64,000 nucleotides of DNA from Megaustenia siamemsis (GCA_032433765.1 JAVIAB010000101.1:66061140-66125139); one strand, 5' to 3'. Positions 44,525 to 56,210 are shown, numbered from the stretch's first letter. A program made the numbers and translations. The notes: generated by a model from the sequence alone, not told the origin.

Positions 44525-44855
44525 ACAGCTTAGAAGAGTAATGAAAACGATCTTAAAAAGGCCAAATCAAAAAGAGAGCTAATGCCCAATATTAGGAAGA
44601 AACAATCATCATTTTTTGGCCATGTAATGAGAAGAAAACAGCTGGAATATATTGTAACAATGGGGAAAAAGAGGGAGGAAGATATAGAGGGAAGCAAAGA
44701 GAAAAGATAAAAAACAACTTAAGAGAATGGCTTGACAGAAGGTCAACAAGAGAGATGATACATAACTGTCGAGATCGAAAGTTGCGTAGAGACATCTACG
44801 CCAGCAGGCCCGGTACTTGATGATGTTGATGGTGATGATGATGATGATGATTGCT
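44525..44855 (+). mobile_element. LINE-G 3' end with (GAT)n tail
   Basis: GGACAGCTTAGAAGAGTAAT through GCCAGCAGGCCCGGTACTTG, then GATGATGTTGATGGTGATG and further GAT units. About 10 bp are lost near 44790. Confidence 0.82.
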
Positions 44856-45088
44856 GAGAGAAACCTTCGCCTGATGGGTGGAAGGAAAGAAGCTATAACA
44901 TTTACTCGTGCTTATTCCGAGGGGAATCGGTGGGATATGGGAGTCTTGATAAATCGATGTCCTAGGCCTTACACAGCAGGCTAGCCTTAAGCATAAGTTG
45001 GATCATTTGGTGACGGTAGTTACCGCTAATGGGCCAAAGAATTTGAATTTAGTTGCAGACCAAGGATAGCAATCATTTTCAAGTGATT

Positions 45089-45378
45089 TCTATGAGCCAC
45101 CTATCGTTTCTGTGAGCCACCGATCGTTTCTATGAGCCACCTATTGTTTCTATGAGCCACCTCTCGTTTCTGTGAGCCACCTATTGTTTCTATGAGCCAC
45201 CTCTCGTTTCTGTGAGCCACCGATCGTTTCTATGAGCCACCGATCGTTTCTATGAGCCACCTCTCGTTTCTGTGAGCCACCGATCGTTTCTATGAGCCAC
45301 CTATTGTTTCTATGAGCCACCTCTCGTTTCTGTGAGCCACCTATCGTTTCTATGAGCTACCTATTGTTTCTGTGAGCG
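45089..45378. repeat. 20-bp minisatellite, about 14 copies
   Basis: Unit GTTTCTRTGAGCCACCKATC with variants CTATT, CTCTC and CGATC before GTTTC. Very regular phase. Confidence 0.95.
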
Positions 45379-45720
45379 ACTGTCTGTCTTATCCAGGACA
45401 TGCAGAGACCAGCATGCGATGACGTATGTGATGCACAGAATTGCCGTCGCCAATTCTCCTCCCAGATTTACTAGAAGAGGGGGATGATGATCATGCAGAC
45501 GGCTTTTCATCTCTCCCTTTGCACTAACGCCTTCGTCAGACTAAACTGTTGGTGTAGCCGCTGGAAGAGCAGCAAGAACAATTGCAGCGATGATAAAATA
45601 GTGCGAATTCAGGTTGTTCATAATTGTGAAATAGTCTTTAAACACTCACCACCCCCGACCCTCCAGCCTGCTAGTGCAGAACCCGCTCTATTGTCTCGCC
45701 GATGCAGTTATACAGAATAG
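45379..45720. other. Unassigned, one 78-codon frame
   Basis: The plus frame 45484-45720 has no recognisable motif; the segment is less AT-rich than average. Confidence 0.3.
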
Positions 45721-45731
45721 TCATTGCTGGT

Positions 45732-45998
45732 GGGAGCCGCGATTGTTCAGTGGTTAGTGAATTTGGCAGCTAAGGTCATGGGGTCGAATTCGATCTTGAT
45801 CGAAAAATTCTAGGTTCACCCAGCCTGAAATGGTTATCGCATTTTTATTGGCGGGGGGGGGGGGGAGTAAAGTGGCACGGGCGTAATACCGACCACTTTG
45901 CACAAAAAAACGTGTGTCGCAGGTCTATACAAATTAGGGTCACTAACACCATACTCGCTATGTGCGGCATGGCGTGATGGGATTCTTTACTTGACTTA
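45732..45998 (+). mobile_element. SINE-1 copy with 11-bp TSD
   Basis: GGGAGCCGCGATTGTTCAGT head (A box decayed), body present, a 13-G run at about 45853-45865 inside the body, and an end at CTTTACTTGACTTA. TCATTGCTGGT at 45721-45731 and 45999-46009 is a perfect TSD. Confidence 0.93.
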
Positions 45999-46009
45999 TC
46001 ATTGCTGGT

Positions 46010-46303
46010 AGTCCCAACGGCACTGTTATCATACCATGATACATTTTTTTAATGGCAAGCTCTTCCATTTATCTTCTCACCCCACCCCCCTCCCCTTTAT
46101 AGTTTTGTGATTTTCAAAATAGTGTCACCTTCTTTGCTCAATGAATAGGAAATGTGGTATGCTGTGATTTGTACGTTACACTGTCAAGCAATGGTCCTTA
46201 AACACCTTTTCACAGGAACTGCCTCCATACCTGCATGAAACACACACACACACACACATACTCTCTTTCTCTCTCTCTGTATATATGTATACATATTTGT
46301 GTT

Positions 46304-46343
<40 letters not shown>

Positions 46344-47684
46344 TGCACACTATACATGTTGTAAGCATAATATATTACTCAACATGTTAATGATAGATCA
46401 TGTTACGTACTTTTCGTATTGCAGTTATAGGAGCCATAATCTAAAATAATATTACAATTATTGTTTAAATATGCAATTATCAATAAACATACATATACAT
46501 ATATACTTCATCGTATACTTTGACTGACACAACATCACAACAATATTAACAATTTTATCACATAAGCCTACTAAAATACCATGTTTGCATATATGTCTTT
46601 GTTACCATTTTAGCAAATAGAGAAATAAGAGAGGTATCTCACATTGGTCGAATAAGAGACGCGAATAAATATAATTATCTTACAAGGAAAGAAGGTAAGA
46701 AAATAGTATTTGGGGGCGGTATTACTTGAACGAGACAAAGGCATTGATTCAAAAATGTTATGGTTGTTATTCTTGAATTTCGAGGTTGGACTTTGATAAT
46801 TATTGCTACAAAGACAAGTATGATTGGGTATTTGACGGCTGAAGATACAAGAGACCAGGAGCTGTCAAAGAAGAGACTTGAGAGAGCGACGGTAGCGGGA
46901 GAGCATTGCGAGGATTTTGTTTCCAACTAGGCCCAAAGTAATATTTTTTTTACGACACATATTACCATTGCTGCTGTATGACGGGGGACTCACGATAGAA
47001 CCAGAGGGATAAAGGCCGCTTGACCAAGGTAGTCGCCGGGACGTGTGAGATGTGTCGTATTTTTATTTCAACCCCGATTAAAAAAAAAAAAAAAACATCT
47101 CTCTCTACCGCGGGTATTGAACACCGTACGCCGGTTTTTTTAGCCAGAGAAACAGTGTTTTTGACCGGGCGGACACGCGTTCCTCAAACTATCTTTATTA
47201 AGACAAATATTAAGTGGTTAATTGTGGTATTTATGCCGGTATAGAGGTTATGCTGATTGGATGTGAGGCTTAATAGCAACAATAAGACACGAGCTGTGAA
47301 CTTGTACAATATGTAGTATGTGAAGTTGTTACAAGTGATTGTGTTATTAAATATATAAACTGATACATCTATCCTGTCGTAATTTAGTAAGATAGTTATG
47401 ATATAAAACATTGTAAAAAAAGATACAGAGAGATATTATAAAGAATCCAGTCCATCTACAAGTTATATCCCTTCTTCAGGAACCCCTGCTACCACTAGGA
47501 GTACACGATGGTAATGATTGTCGAGCATTCAGGAAACTCGGAGCTATTTGAAGTAGAGAGATAAACAATGGTGATGGACGATTACAACTCTTCGTCAGGA
47601 TGGTGTCCTACAATCGTTACAATCAAACAATATCATTGACAGGAAGAAGAAACTACTTATATAACCATACTGTTTTCTCTTCTC
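46010..47684. other. No gene; (CA)n and (TA)n microsatellites 46240-46340
   Basis: CA repeat at about 46241-46258, CT at 46260-46277, and TA at 46308-46338. Minus frame 46926-46675 and plus frame 47020-47244 have no recognisable motif. Confidence 0.5.
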
Positions 47685-47760
47685 TCACATTTAATTATTT
47701 CCTTATATCTTCTTCCCCTTCTCCTTTTCTCTTTCACTGATACCTAAAAGGTGTCGTGGT

Positions 47761-48660
47761 TTATATCATGTGTCGTGCTTGTGCTGCTCGAATTGTCTGA
47801 ATTAGTGATTTTCCTTTGTTGTTACATATCTCTGTCACTGCATCTATCCATCTTCTTCTGGGTCTTCCTCTTGGTCTTTTTCCATGCATTCTCGAGAAGA
47901 ACGCCCTTGATGGTGATTGGTGAGAATTCATTCTGACCAGGTGGCCAAACCATTTAAGTTGTTGTTGTTCTATATATTCTTGGCAGGGTTTTGTTCCTAC
48001 CATTTTTCTTATGGTTTCATTTGGTATTCTATCTCTTCTTGTTTTGTTTGTTACTATTCTCAAGCAACGCATCTCACATGTATTGATCTTTCTTAAATGT
48101 GATTTAGAAAGGGTCCATGTTTGACTTTCATAGCACAAAGTTGGTATGAAGATGTTATTTATCATTTGTTGTTTAGCTGGCATAGAAATGTTTGGATGTC
48201 TTAACAATGGTGAAAGCTGGTATGTGACAGCATTTGCTTTTTGTATTCTCATGTCAATTTCTCTGTCTAGTTTTCCATCTTCTGTGAACATTGTGCCTAA
48301 ACACTTGAATTTCTCTACTTGTTTTATTTCTTTGTCTTTGATCTTGATGTTTAATGGGTGTCTTAATTTGCTTACTCTCATAGCCTCTGTTTTTGCTGTG
48401 TTAATTTTCATACTGTAGTTTGTGCAGCTTTTATCTAGAGATGTTAAATGCTGTTGTAGCAGGTTTTCATCCTCATATATTAGGCAATGGTCATCTGCGA
48501 AGAGTAGCTCATTGATGTTGGAGTTTTCTACTTCTATGTTATTATTTGCTTTGTCCTTGTTGTTGGTTGTTTCCTGATTTATTTTGTCCATATATATTTG
48601 ATGAAGAGGAGTGGTGAGAGGACACATCCTTGTCTTACTCCTGTTGTAACCTGAAATCAT
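47761..48660 (-). pseudogene. LINE-C RT palm end and C-terminal region
   Basis: 299 open codons: N-E-L-L-F-A-D-D-H-C-L-I (catalytic box, residues about 51-62), F-K-C-L-G-T-M-F-T-E-D-G, Q-T-W-T-L-S-K-S-H-L-R-K, W-F-G-H-L-V-R-M-N and R-G-R-P-R-R-R-W-I-D. It is out of frame with the upstream piece near 48657, where the V-T-T-G-V-R-Q-G-C region should be; a small deletion has removed part of it. Confidence 0.85.
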
Positions 48661-49634
48661 TCTGACAGACCTTCCGATGTTCTGACGGCACTTTGACTGT
48701 TTTTATATAATGCTATTATATTATCTAGTAGTTGTCCTGCTATACCATATGGTTCTAAAGTTTGCCAAAGTTTGTTCCTGTCCACACGATCAAACGCTTT
48801 TTCCTGATCTATAAACACTATATTTAGGTTTCTGTCATATTCTATTGTTTTTCTTTCTTCCCAAGCCATATTGAATATTATAGTAAGCCAATCTATAGCT
48901 GTTTCCTTACAGGCTAGTAGCATTTCTGTTGATATTCCATCTATACCAGCTGCTTTGTTCTTTTTATTCTGTTTCAATGTCCATTCTACTTCTGCTTTAA
49001 GTATATTCGGTTCCTGTTCATCATATTGCCTATGTTTAAACTCTGTATTTCCGTTTGCATTTCCTTGGTTTAATAGTTCCATAAAGTATTCTCTCCATCT
49101 GATTATTATGTTTTTCCTGCTGCTGATTGGTCTACCGTTCTTGTCGTTTATTATAGTGGTTGGGTTATAATCATTATTTCTTACTCTCATTGCTTTTACA
49201 CTTTTGAAAAATTCTCTGGGTTCTTCTCTACATGTTTTTGCTAATTCTTCACCAAATGCTTTCCATGAGTCTGCTTTTGTTTGTTCTAGGATCTTTTTGC
49301 TATAATTTCTGGCTTGTCTATAGTGATTGTAGTCTTCTGTTGTTTTTGTCTTCTGCCACGTTTTATACTTTTCTTTCTTGTGTTTCACTGCTGATTTAAC
49401 TACTTCATTCCACCATCTTGTAAGTTTCTTTCTGCTCTTTCCTATATTTTTCAGACCGCATTTATCTTGTGTTGACTCTATTATACCTTCTTTAAACTGT
49501 TTCCATGCTTCTTCTATGTTTGTAGGTTGTATTCGCGTTTGGTATTTGTTGGTTACGGATTCTTCTATTTCTTTCTGTTTGTTTACATTCTTTATTGCTT
49601 TTAGATCGATTCTTTGTGCTTGAGGTCTTGTCAT
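48657..49634 (-). pseudogene. LINE-C linker and RT with in-frame deletion
   Basis: 325 open codons. Residues about 71-80 hold L-T-R-W-W-N-E-V, 227-240 hold K-A-A-G-I-D-G-I-S-T-E-M, and 273-283 hold V-F-I-D-Q-E-K-A-F-D-R (motif A, Asp intact). Compared with LINE-B, about 90 residues of RT fingers between W-E-E-R-K-T (about 263) and Y-D-R-N-L-N are missing, yet the frame is preserved. Confidence 0.85.
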
Positions 49635-49948
49635 CTGTTGTTTCCTAATCCATTTTTTCTGCCATAGTAAAACAGGCTTATGGTCTGTATCTAATATTGC
49701 ATTTGGTATAGATCTTGAGTTCCTTATATAACCTCATTTAATAATTTCCTTATATGATTTCATTTAATTACTTCCTTATATGACTTCATTTAATTACTTC
49801 CTTATATGACTTCATTTAATAATTTCCTTATATGATTTCATTTAATTACTTCCTTATATGACTTCATTTAATTACTTCCTTATATGACTTCATTTAATAA
49901 TTTCCTTATATGACTTCATTTAATAATATCCTTATATGACTTCATTTA

Positions 49949-50072
49949 AATATAGGCGTAATACTGACCACATTACCCCAAAAATGATGTGCTGTAGGAT
50001 TGTAAAATATAGGGTCACTAACACCATATTTCCCTATACGCCACTTGGCGTGACGGCGGTACTTTACTTTAC
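49949..50072 (+). mobile_element. SINE-1 3' half
   Basis: From GGCGTAATACTGACCACATT to the CGCCACTTGGCGTGACGGCG tail and ACTTTACTTTA, 5'-truncated, inside the 26-bp array. No clear TSD is separable from the repeat. Confidence 0.88.
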
Positions 50073-50165
50073 TTCCTTATATGATTTCATTTAATTACTT
50101 CCTTATATGGCTTTATTTAATAATTTCCTTATATGACTTCATTTAATTATTTCCTTATAAGACTT

Positions 50166-51446
50166 CCTGCCAACTATATGACAAACGGTCGTTACACAGC
50201 AATTACACAAGATCGCGGAAGTAAGTTTAACCCTTCAGTCGCAGAACTCGAATCGTTTAATGGGGTGTAATTGTAGATTGATCGCTGAACTTGATAGCAT
50301 GTTTGTTTTATTACAGACACATTTTGTATATATATTACTGACAGATTTATACAATTCTTAAAATGATGGCGCGCACGCATACAACGTTGACAGTTTACGT
50401 CAAAGTCCTAGTTAGTCCTAGAGAACAATTTTACTCACATTTTCTGCAAAATGCAACATCTGAAATAGAAGAAAAGTAGAAATATAAAATATGTAATACT
50501 ATCGACCATGAGTAGAGCTGCAGATAATCCAGCAGCTACGTAAATCCTGACCACCTTTTCTTTCCGCCATTTTTCACATCAGTGTTTGGCTTTCATGTTT
50601 ATATTTTTTAAAGAATAGAATGTACCTATCGTTTTCATCTTAGTATATCTTTTTTTTTTTTTTTTTTTGGGGGGGGGGGGAATTAGCGAAGGCTAATTTT
50701 TTTCTCCCGAGATGTCGTTAGTTGTCTCGCCTTTATATAAAATTAGCTCTTATATATAGTTTTATGTTTCTTGAAAAAGACGACCTAAGTTTTAATCTCC
50801 GAAAACAAAAGTGTTTGCTCAAATGTGAAATAAAAGAAAAATGATAAGCACCATCGAGCCCATTGCACTGGGCATGCGACCTTTATACTCTAGCTTATGG
50901 TTTCCTCTCCTGGTAAACCCTTGACATTTTACTTAAGATTGTAATGATAGTTCTCTGTTTTTAACTTATTGTCATCTCAGCTTTATATTTTACGTTTGCC
51001 TTTCTTTTTTTAAAATTATGATTTTTACTTCACTGAACCAATCAAAGGGACAAAACACTTGCTCGACTGGGTCCTCACATGACTAATAACATTGTCTTCT
51101 ACTGCTCTGTGTAAAGAGTTTACTATTACTTGTAATATTACTATTGGGGCTGCGGCATTTCTCTACTGTTTTGTTTAGTTTATCTGCAAGTTCGTTGTAT
51201 CTGATCCCCTTATGTGCTGGTATTGCCTGCAGTTCTATTTCTTGTTTCATATACGGGAATTGAATAATATACAGTCATCAATTGTAGCCTAGAAAAATCC
51301 ACAGTGAAGTTTAATATGCTATTTACCATGTTTGTTACATACTTATTACACACATATATATGTATATGTGCGTATGTGTGTCTGTGTGTGGTATTAACGA
51401 TTAGTAGCAAACAATCGTAACAAGTCAGCAGTTTGGTCAAATAGTA
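50166..51446. other. No gene; poly-T/poly-G run at 50651-50680
   Basis: An uninterrupted T run of about 18 is followed by a G run of about 12. The remainder is AT-rich with no recognised element. Confidence 0.5.
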
Positions 51447-51677
51447 ATGGCTTGTACTGGACGCAGTTTTACTGAACAGCTTCTCTCGTGGCTGAATCTG
51501 CCTCTATTGGATAGCAAGATCCGACTACAGAACGAACATGTGGCTCCTGGCCTCGCCTCCTTTCTCCTACGCCATTCGTCTTCTGATTTTGTTATCAACG
51601 CTTGCTGCAATGTTGCTGTGCCGGTTTGTTATTATTTGTTGTTTATATATGTTAAATTAATTCACAAACATAATTGA
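51447..51677 (+). CDS. Possible first exon, unknown protein
   Basis: A 76-codon frame with local GC content above its flanks: M-A-C-T-G-R-S-F-T-E-Q-L-L-S-W-L-N-L-P, then N-E-H-V-A-P-G-L-A-S-F-L-L-R-H and V-I-N-A-C-C-N-V-A-V-P. A GTTTGT donor-like site follows V-P at about 51622, after which composition drops to AT-rich. I recognise no family; it could be chance. Confidence 0.25.
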   Translation: MACTGRSFTEQLLSWLNLPLLDSKIRLQNEHVAPGLASFLLRHSSSDFVINACCNVAVPVCYYLLFIYVKLIHKHN

Positions 51678-51879
51678 GCCTTCTACAGTTCATAGGGCGG
51701 AAGAGTCATAAATGATCAACAGCTCAGAAAGAGAAAACAGCAAAGTGTGTGCTACATAAGATGCATATTCAGGACGCGAAAAAACGAATATGGCTGACCA
51801 CCGTCAAAAGGGATTGGATCATCATCACGTACTTTTCGAAAGAAAGCCAAGGAGAGAAATTCTAGCTTATGTCAGACTA

Positions 51880-52068
51880 CTAAACGTAATCTGGGAGACG
51901 GAAAAATACAAGGTCACATAGGCTGACCAAGACTAACATGGACGACTAACATCAACAATGAATACGTTAGTCTATAAGAACCTGCACTATCAAAGCAAGA
52001 GACTGAGAGGATGGCGCTCTATGGCAGCCAACCTTCTATGCGGAAACATTACTAAATGATGATGAATT
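51880..52068 (+). mobile_element. LINE-F 3' remnant
   Basis: GACCAAGACTAACATGGACGA through CTATGGCAGCCAACCTTCTA to ACTAAATGATGATGA parallels the LINE-F end. More decayed sequence from 51680 may be the same copy. Confidence 0.7.
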
Positions 52069-52099
52069 GAGGCTTCTAGATCCCAGTACTAAAAGATCA

Positions 52100-52364
52100 A
52101 AGTAAAGTAAAGTAAATAGCCCTGTCACGACAAGTGGCGTCGTATATGGAATATGGTGTTAGGGACTATCATTTTTAACGACCCTCGGCACAATATCTAT
52201 GGGTAATGTGGTCAGTATTACGTCCGTGCCGCTTTACGTTAAAAAAAAAATCCGATACCCATTTAAGGCTGGATGAACCCGGAAGTTGTCGATCAGGAAA
52301 CCCAAACCCAACTTCTTTTCCGTTGTAATACAGTTCCAATGACCACTGAGCTATCGTAGTTTTC
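52100..52364 (-). mobile_element. SINE-1 copy, minus strand
   Basis: Full-length order reversed: tail AGTAAAGTAAAGTAA at 52100, body, and A-box region CACTGAGCTATCG near 52345. AAGATCA at 52093-52099 and 52365-52371 is the likely TSD. Confidence 0.9.
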
Positions 52365-52371
52365 AAGATCA

Positions 52372-52879
52372 TTGTGAGCTGATGTAATCGGATTAAGAAA
52401 TATAAACAGATTTCAAGTCGTTTTGCACGTGAGATAAGCAACTCATGTGAGCTTTGGTGGCATAAGAGTACATTAAAATCATGTTTCATAATGTTGAGCT
52501 AATGACGTAATATGTGTTCACAAACAAAAATAGTATGTTTAAACATGCAGTGTTTTGTACGAATCAATCAATAGCCAATGAAAATTTGAACAAGGAGGTA
52601 TGTCAGCAATGTCCTTTGATGATACAGAACAATGCACATGCCTATTTTTAAGTTTGGATTAGCAAGTCATCAACTAAAAAGCCCCAGAAGTGCAGTGTAG
52701 CTTCACAGTTACGATACAGTCCACATTCTTATGTTGGAGATCGGTTTTTACATTTACTACTTCGAAACATATTCGTATACCATACTTCAATATATTTGCT
52801 TACATCTTTTTATCATTATATCATACCATCATTTGGTAATCTCATTTACACGTTTCTGATAACGCAGCGTGGTTCAGTT
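52372..52879. other. No gene recognised
   Basis: AT-rich, short frames only. Confidence 0.5.
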
Positions 52880-53078
52880 TTAGCATAAAATTAAGTGAAG
52901 AACAACTTATGGTGATTTATACAGTTATATCAAACACTTATTTGAAGAACAATTGTTTGTGATTTACACAGCTCAAGCATAGTATTAAGTGAAGAACAAC
53001 TAATAGTGGTTTATACAGTTATAAAACACATTAATTTGAAGAACAACTAGTGATTTATACAGTTACATCACATAATCA
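52880..53078. repeat. About 50-bp minisatellite, left part
   Basis: Four units with TGAAGAACAACTWRTGGTG and TTTATACAGTTATATCACA. Interrupted at 53078 by an insertion; resumes at 53697. Confidence 0.85.
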
Positions 53079-53696
53079 TGTCTGTCTGACTGCGATAAGG
53101 ACTCAGTCAGAGTGGGATCTCATACTCTCACATGAAGCCAGCTGTCAGGCTAAGTGTGTTGATCGATCCCACAGACAGAACATCACAGTTCGAGTCTGCC
53201 ATATCCACTCCGACTGAACACCCGTTAAAACGTTGCATTGTGTTCTGCGCCAGTGGCCCAGTGCATCCGATTTCAGCCAGAATTTTATTCAGGTTTGCTT
53301 TCCTTAGCCTTTCATTGTCCCCAATCTTCCTGCAAGGCAGCAGATGATCTTTTCTGCCCTTAGACGGTCGGCCTTCCCAGGTTTACGAGCACCATCTGCC
53401 CGAGTCTCTAGAGGTGACTAACACAGACATGAGACTTGTAATATGAGGAAACTGCAAGTAGGAACACTTTACATGCACAGCCTCCAACTGTTCCCGCCGC
53501 CTATCCACATATACCGGTAAGTCACGTCCTCTTGAAAATGATGATCGTCGTAGCACTAGTTGATGCTAGGCCATCGTTGATGACTCCAATTCCGATCATA
53601 TAGACACACAGTCAGTTGTCAAATTATCCCCGTCGCACATCAAACAGCAGACCGTAAGATTTGCGCACGGCCGGTTTACGGGACCATTACACTGAC
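53079..53696. mobile_element. 618-bp insertion flanked by CATAATCA
   Basis: CATAATCA at 53071-53078 and 53697-53704 flanks the segment and the minisatellite continues on both sides, so this is an insertion. If the duplication is read as TAATCA the insert starts TG and ends CA, as a solo LTR would; no coding sequence is present. It contains a copy of dispersed repeat R1. Confidence 0.7.
53265..53430. repeat. Dispersed repeat R1, copy 2
   Basis: Close match to 3945-4110, including GAGGTGACTAACACAGACATG at the right end. It lies inside the 618-bp insertion, so R1 is part of a mobile sequence. Confidence 0.78.
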
Positions 53697-54075
53697 CATA
53701 ATCAAATGAAGAACAACTGTTGATTTATACAGTTATATCACACAATTATTTGTGGAATAACTAGTTGTGATTTACACAGTTATATCACATCATTATTTGA
53801 AGAACAACTAGTGATTTGCAAAGTTATGACACACAATAAATTGAAAGAACAACTAATGGTGATTTATACAGTTATATCGCAACATTAATTGAAGAACAAC
53901 TAATGGTGCTGTTTACAGTTATATCACAAGAGTAGGTGAATGACCAGCTTATGGTGATGTGTTCAGTTATAGAAGAAGATCAATTAAAGATCAACCAATG
54001 GTATCTTGCTCTGTTACACCATATTAATAATTGATGATCAACTAATGTTAACTTGCTCTGTGTAAGCAATAGTGA
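53697..54075. repeat. About 50-bp minisatellite, right part
   Basis: Seven or eight units of the same sequence as 52880-53078, becoming progressively degenerate to the right (last units GATCAACTAATG and TTGCTCTGT). Confidence 0.85.
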
Positions 54076-54081
54076 AAACAT

Positions 54082-54299
54082 GTAAAGGGCCCCGTTACGC
54101 CAAGTGGCGAATAGAAAATATAGTATTAGTGACCATCATTATTATAGACCGTCCCCACATGAATTTTGGGGTAATGTGGTAAGTATTACGCCCGTGCCAT
54201 TTAAGGCTGGGTGAAGCCGGAAGCCGTCGATCAGGATCGAACCCAACATCTTGTCCTTTGTAGTACAGTTCACTAACCACTGAGCTATCGCGGCTCCCT
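54082..54299 (-). mobile_element. SINE-1 copy, minus strand, internally deleted
   Basis: Tail GGGCCCCGTTACGCCAAGTG at left, A-box GAGCTATCGCGGCTCCC at the right end, and the body shortened by about 40 bp near 54200. Confidence 0.88.
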
Positions 54300-54935
54300 G
54301 CTAAAGGAAATAGAATAGTCAAAACGATACGAATTAACAAATGTGAGCATAAAATGTTATGTAAATAGTATCTCTTTAATAAAAGGAATACGTTTTGGAT
54401 TAGAAGAAAAATGCAGTGGCTGCTTTAAATTGTGTAGAAGGTTGCACAAAGTTCCTTTTTGTAAAACCGTTACTGACCTAACACCACACATAGTAGAGAT
54501 GGTGACAGAATGACAAGCCGATGGATTTGGTCAATATCAGATTGAACATTCAATGAACTGTGATCAAATACATCATCATTCCTTATTCTCATTCACGCCA
54601 GTTATAGATCAAGTTACTTACTCCATTGAATATGGCAATCATAGTGTTCATCTAAAAACACATGACGATCTCGTTAAGTATTTTCCAGTGATTATCATTA
54701 ACATAAAACAGACAACACTCAAATATGTCTATGACTATTTGAAACATTATCAATTAATATGCAGAACTTCAACACGGGTTTTGTCCCCTGAATTAAAACT
54801 TTGTTAATGATGAAGATTAACATTAATGAAGTTTGTACAATGTTGTATGGGTCCCTTTAAACGTATATAACGTGTACCCTGTCATACCTTCGTACTTTTT
54901 CTGTGTTGAAATCCATGTGCATGGAGGTGTTAGAT
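54300..54935. other. No gene recognised
   Basis: One 84-codon plus frame (54553-54807) without motif. Confidence 0.4.
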
Positions 54936-55190
54936 CATAGCGAATAGACAGAATTGGATGGAATAAAAAGAAAACAAATGATGAAGTTTTAAAAAAGTAA
55001 AAATTAAAAAAAAAACACTACTAAACACAATTCAAACAAGACACATGAGATTGTATGGGCATGTTAAAAGACACGGCAGCCGACTAAATGACATTCTGCA
55101 CTATCAAAGCAAGAGAGAGGTTGGAACGGCAATCTATGGTAGCCAAGCTTCGTTGTAGAGGAGGCACTCAGTGATGATGACGAATGATGA
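54936..55190 (+). mobile_element. LINE-F 3' end, internally deleted
   Basis: GACAGAATTGGATGGAAT, AAACAAATGATGAAGTTTTA and CATGTTAAAAGACACGGCAG, then a jump to CACTATCAAAGCAAGAGAG and the CTTCGTTGTAGAGGAGGC end with GATGATGAC. Confidence 0.8.
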
Positions 55191-55567
55191 TAGATCCCAG
55201 GTAAGTGGATAAACGATTGTCAACTTATTGTGGGCACAAATAACATACTCAATATTAGCTAAGAGACGTGTCGTGGAAAAAATAGCGGTTTGTCTTCGCC
55301 GGTCTGTCGGCAAGGAAAAGTAGGTCATACTCACAGTGACAGGTAAAGCAGTGACCCGTTCATTCTGTATGTGCATTGTGTCTTCCACCTTCGCGCCTGT
55401 TTGCAAGTGGAGTGCACTGGGATTCCACGGAAGTGATCACTATTCATCTGTCCTCCTAATTGAGGAAAGCAGAAATAGAAGCCATAAAAGAAAGCTTCAC
55501 ACTGCAGCATGCGCTTACACTGAGCGCCTTTTACAAATTAAATGAATTAAGTCTCCTTGACGACAGA

Positions 55568-55830
55568 CCGAGTTCTGTCCCCTACTTTTCCTCACGACCT
55601 AGTTGCGTTACCTACTTTTCCTCACGACCTAGTTGCGTTACCTACTTTTCCTCACGACCTAGTTGCGTTACCTACTTTTCCTCACGACCTAGTTGCGTTA
55701 CCTACTTTTCCTCACGACCTAGTTGCGTTACCTACTTTTCCTCACGACCTAGTTGCGTTACCTACTTTTCCTCACGACCTAGTTGCGTTACCTACTTTTC
55801 CTCACGACCTAGTTGCGTTACCTACTTTTC
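55568..55830. repeat. 30-bp minisatellite, eight near-identical units
   Basis: Unit CTCACGACCTAGTTGCGTTA plus CCTACTTTTC, no variation visible in eight copies from 55591 to 55830, preceded by one diverged unit. Open in two frames because 30 is a multiple of three; not a gene. Confidence 0.96.
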
Positions 55831-55869
55831 CTGTCGAGTGTGACAATACACGATATACGGATAACAGAG

Positions 55870-56045
55870 ATGGGAGTTAAGATGGGCACTGCCATGAGAA
55901 ACTTAGTGGGCGTTTAAGAAGACTTCAACCAATCACAGAACTGGAGTCGTCAGTCGCTGGACACTGCGGGACTTGCTGAGGAGGGGATCTATGACCATGT
56001 TCGGAGTGCAATGATGATGACCCGCAAATAACTCAATAGCTCGAT
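55870..56045 (+). mobile_element. LINE-H 3' end
   Basis: Includes AAACTTAGTGGGCGTTTAAG, then G-V-V-S-R-W-T-L-R-D-L-L-R-R and C-S-E-C-N-D-D-D-P-Q, like 25.43 kb; ends ACTCAATAGCTC. Confidence 0.7.
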
Positions 56046-56210
56046 GTGTCGTGGCTTAGTTTTATTATTTTTTGTTGTTCTGTGTTTATGTAATGAGAAT
56101 TAGAAAACTGAACATAAACATATGTTGCATGTATACGTAAAGGTGGATAATGCATTCGATTTAAATGTATTGCCCGTGCTTTGCTTTTCTGCTTCAGTAA
56201 TTGTGATTTC

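Larger units (their letters stand above)
47709..49719 (-). mobile_element. LINE-C, 2.0-kb copy inserted in a 26-bp array, 10-bp TSD
   Basis: TTCCTTATAT at 47699-47708 and 49720-49729 brackets the element, and both are part of the same 26-bp tandem unit. Content from 5' to 3' (minus): last residues of the endonuclease (A-I-L-D-T-D-H-K-P-V-L-L), linker, RT, C-terminal region, and the T-P-F-R-Y-Q stop with GAGAAAAGG tail. It is 5'-truncated inside the endonuclease. Confidence 0.9.
47685..50165. repeat. 26-bp minisatellite, split by LINE-C and SINE-1
   Basis: Unit TTCCTTATATGAYTTCATTTAATWAC. One unit lies left of LINE-C (to 47708), about nine from 49720 to 49948, and four from about 50072 to 50165 after a SINE-1 fragment. 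The array therefore predates both insertions. Confidence 0.9.

Noticed and set aside
45089..45378. CRISPR-like or regulatory iteron array
   Set aside because: Contiguous 20-bp units without spacers and no associated genes or replication features.
55460..55880. Two overlapping repeat-protein frames of about 110-130 codons
   Set aside because: Both are frames of the 30-bp array, which is identical in all units at the DNA level, including third codon positions.
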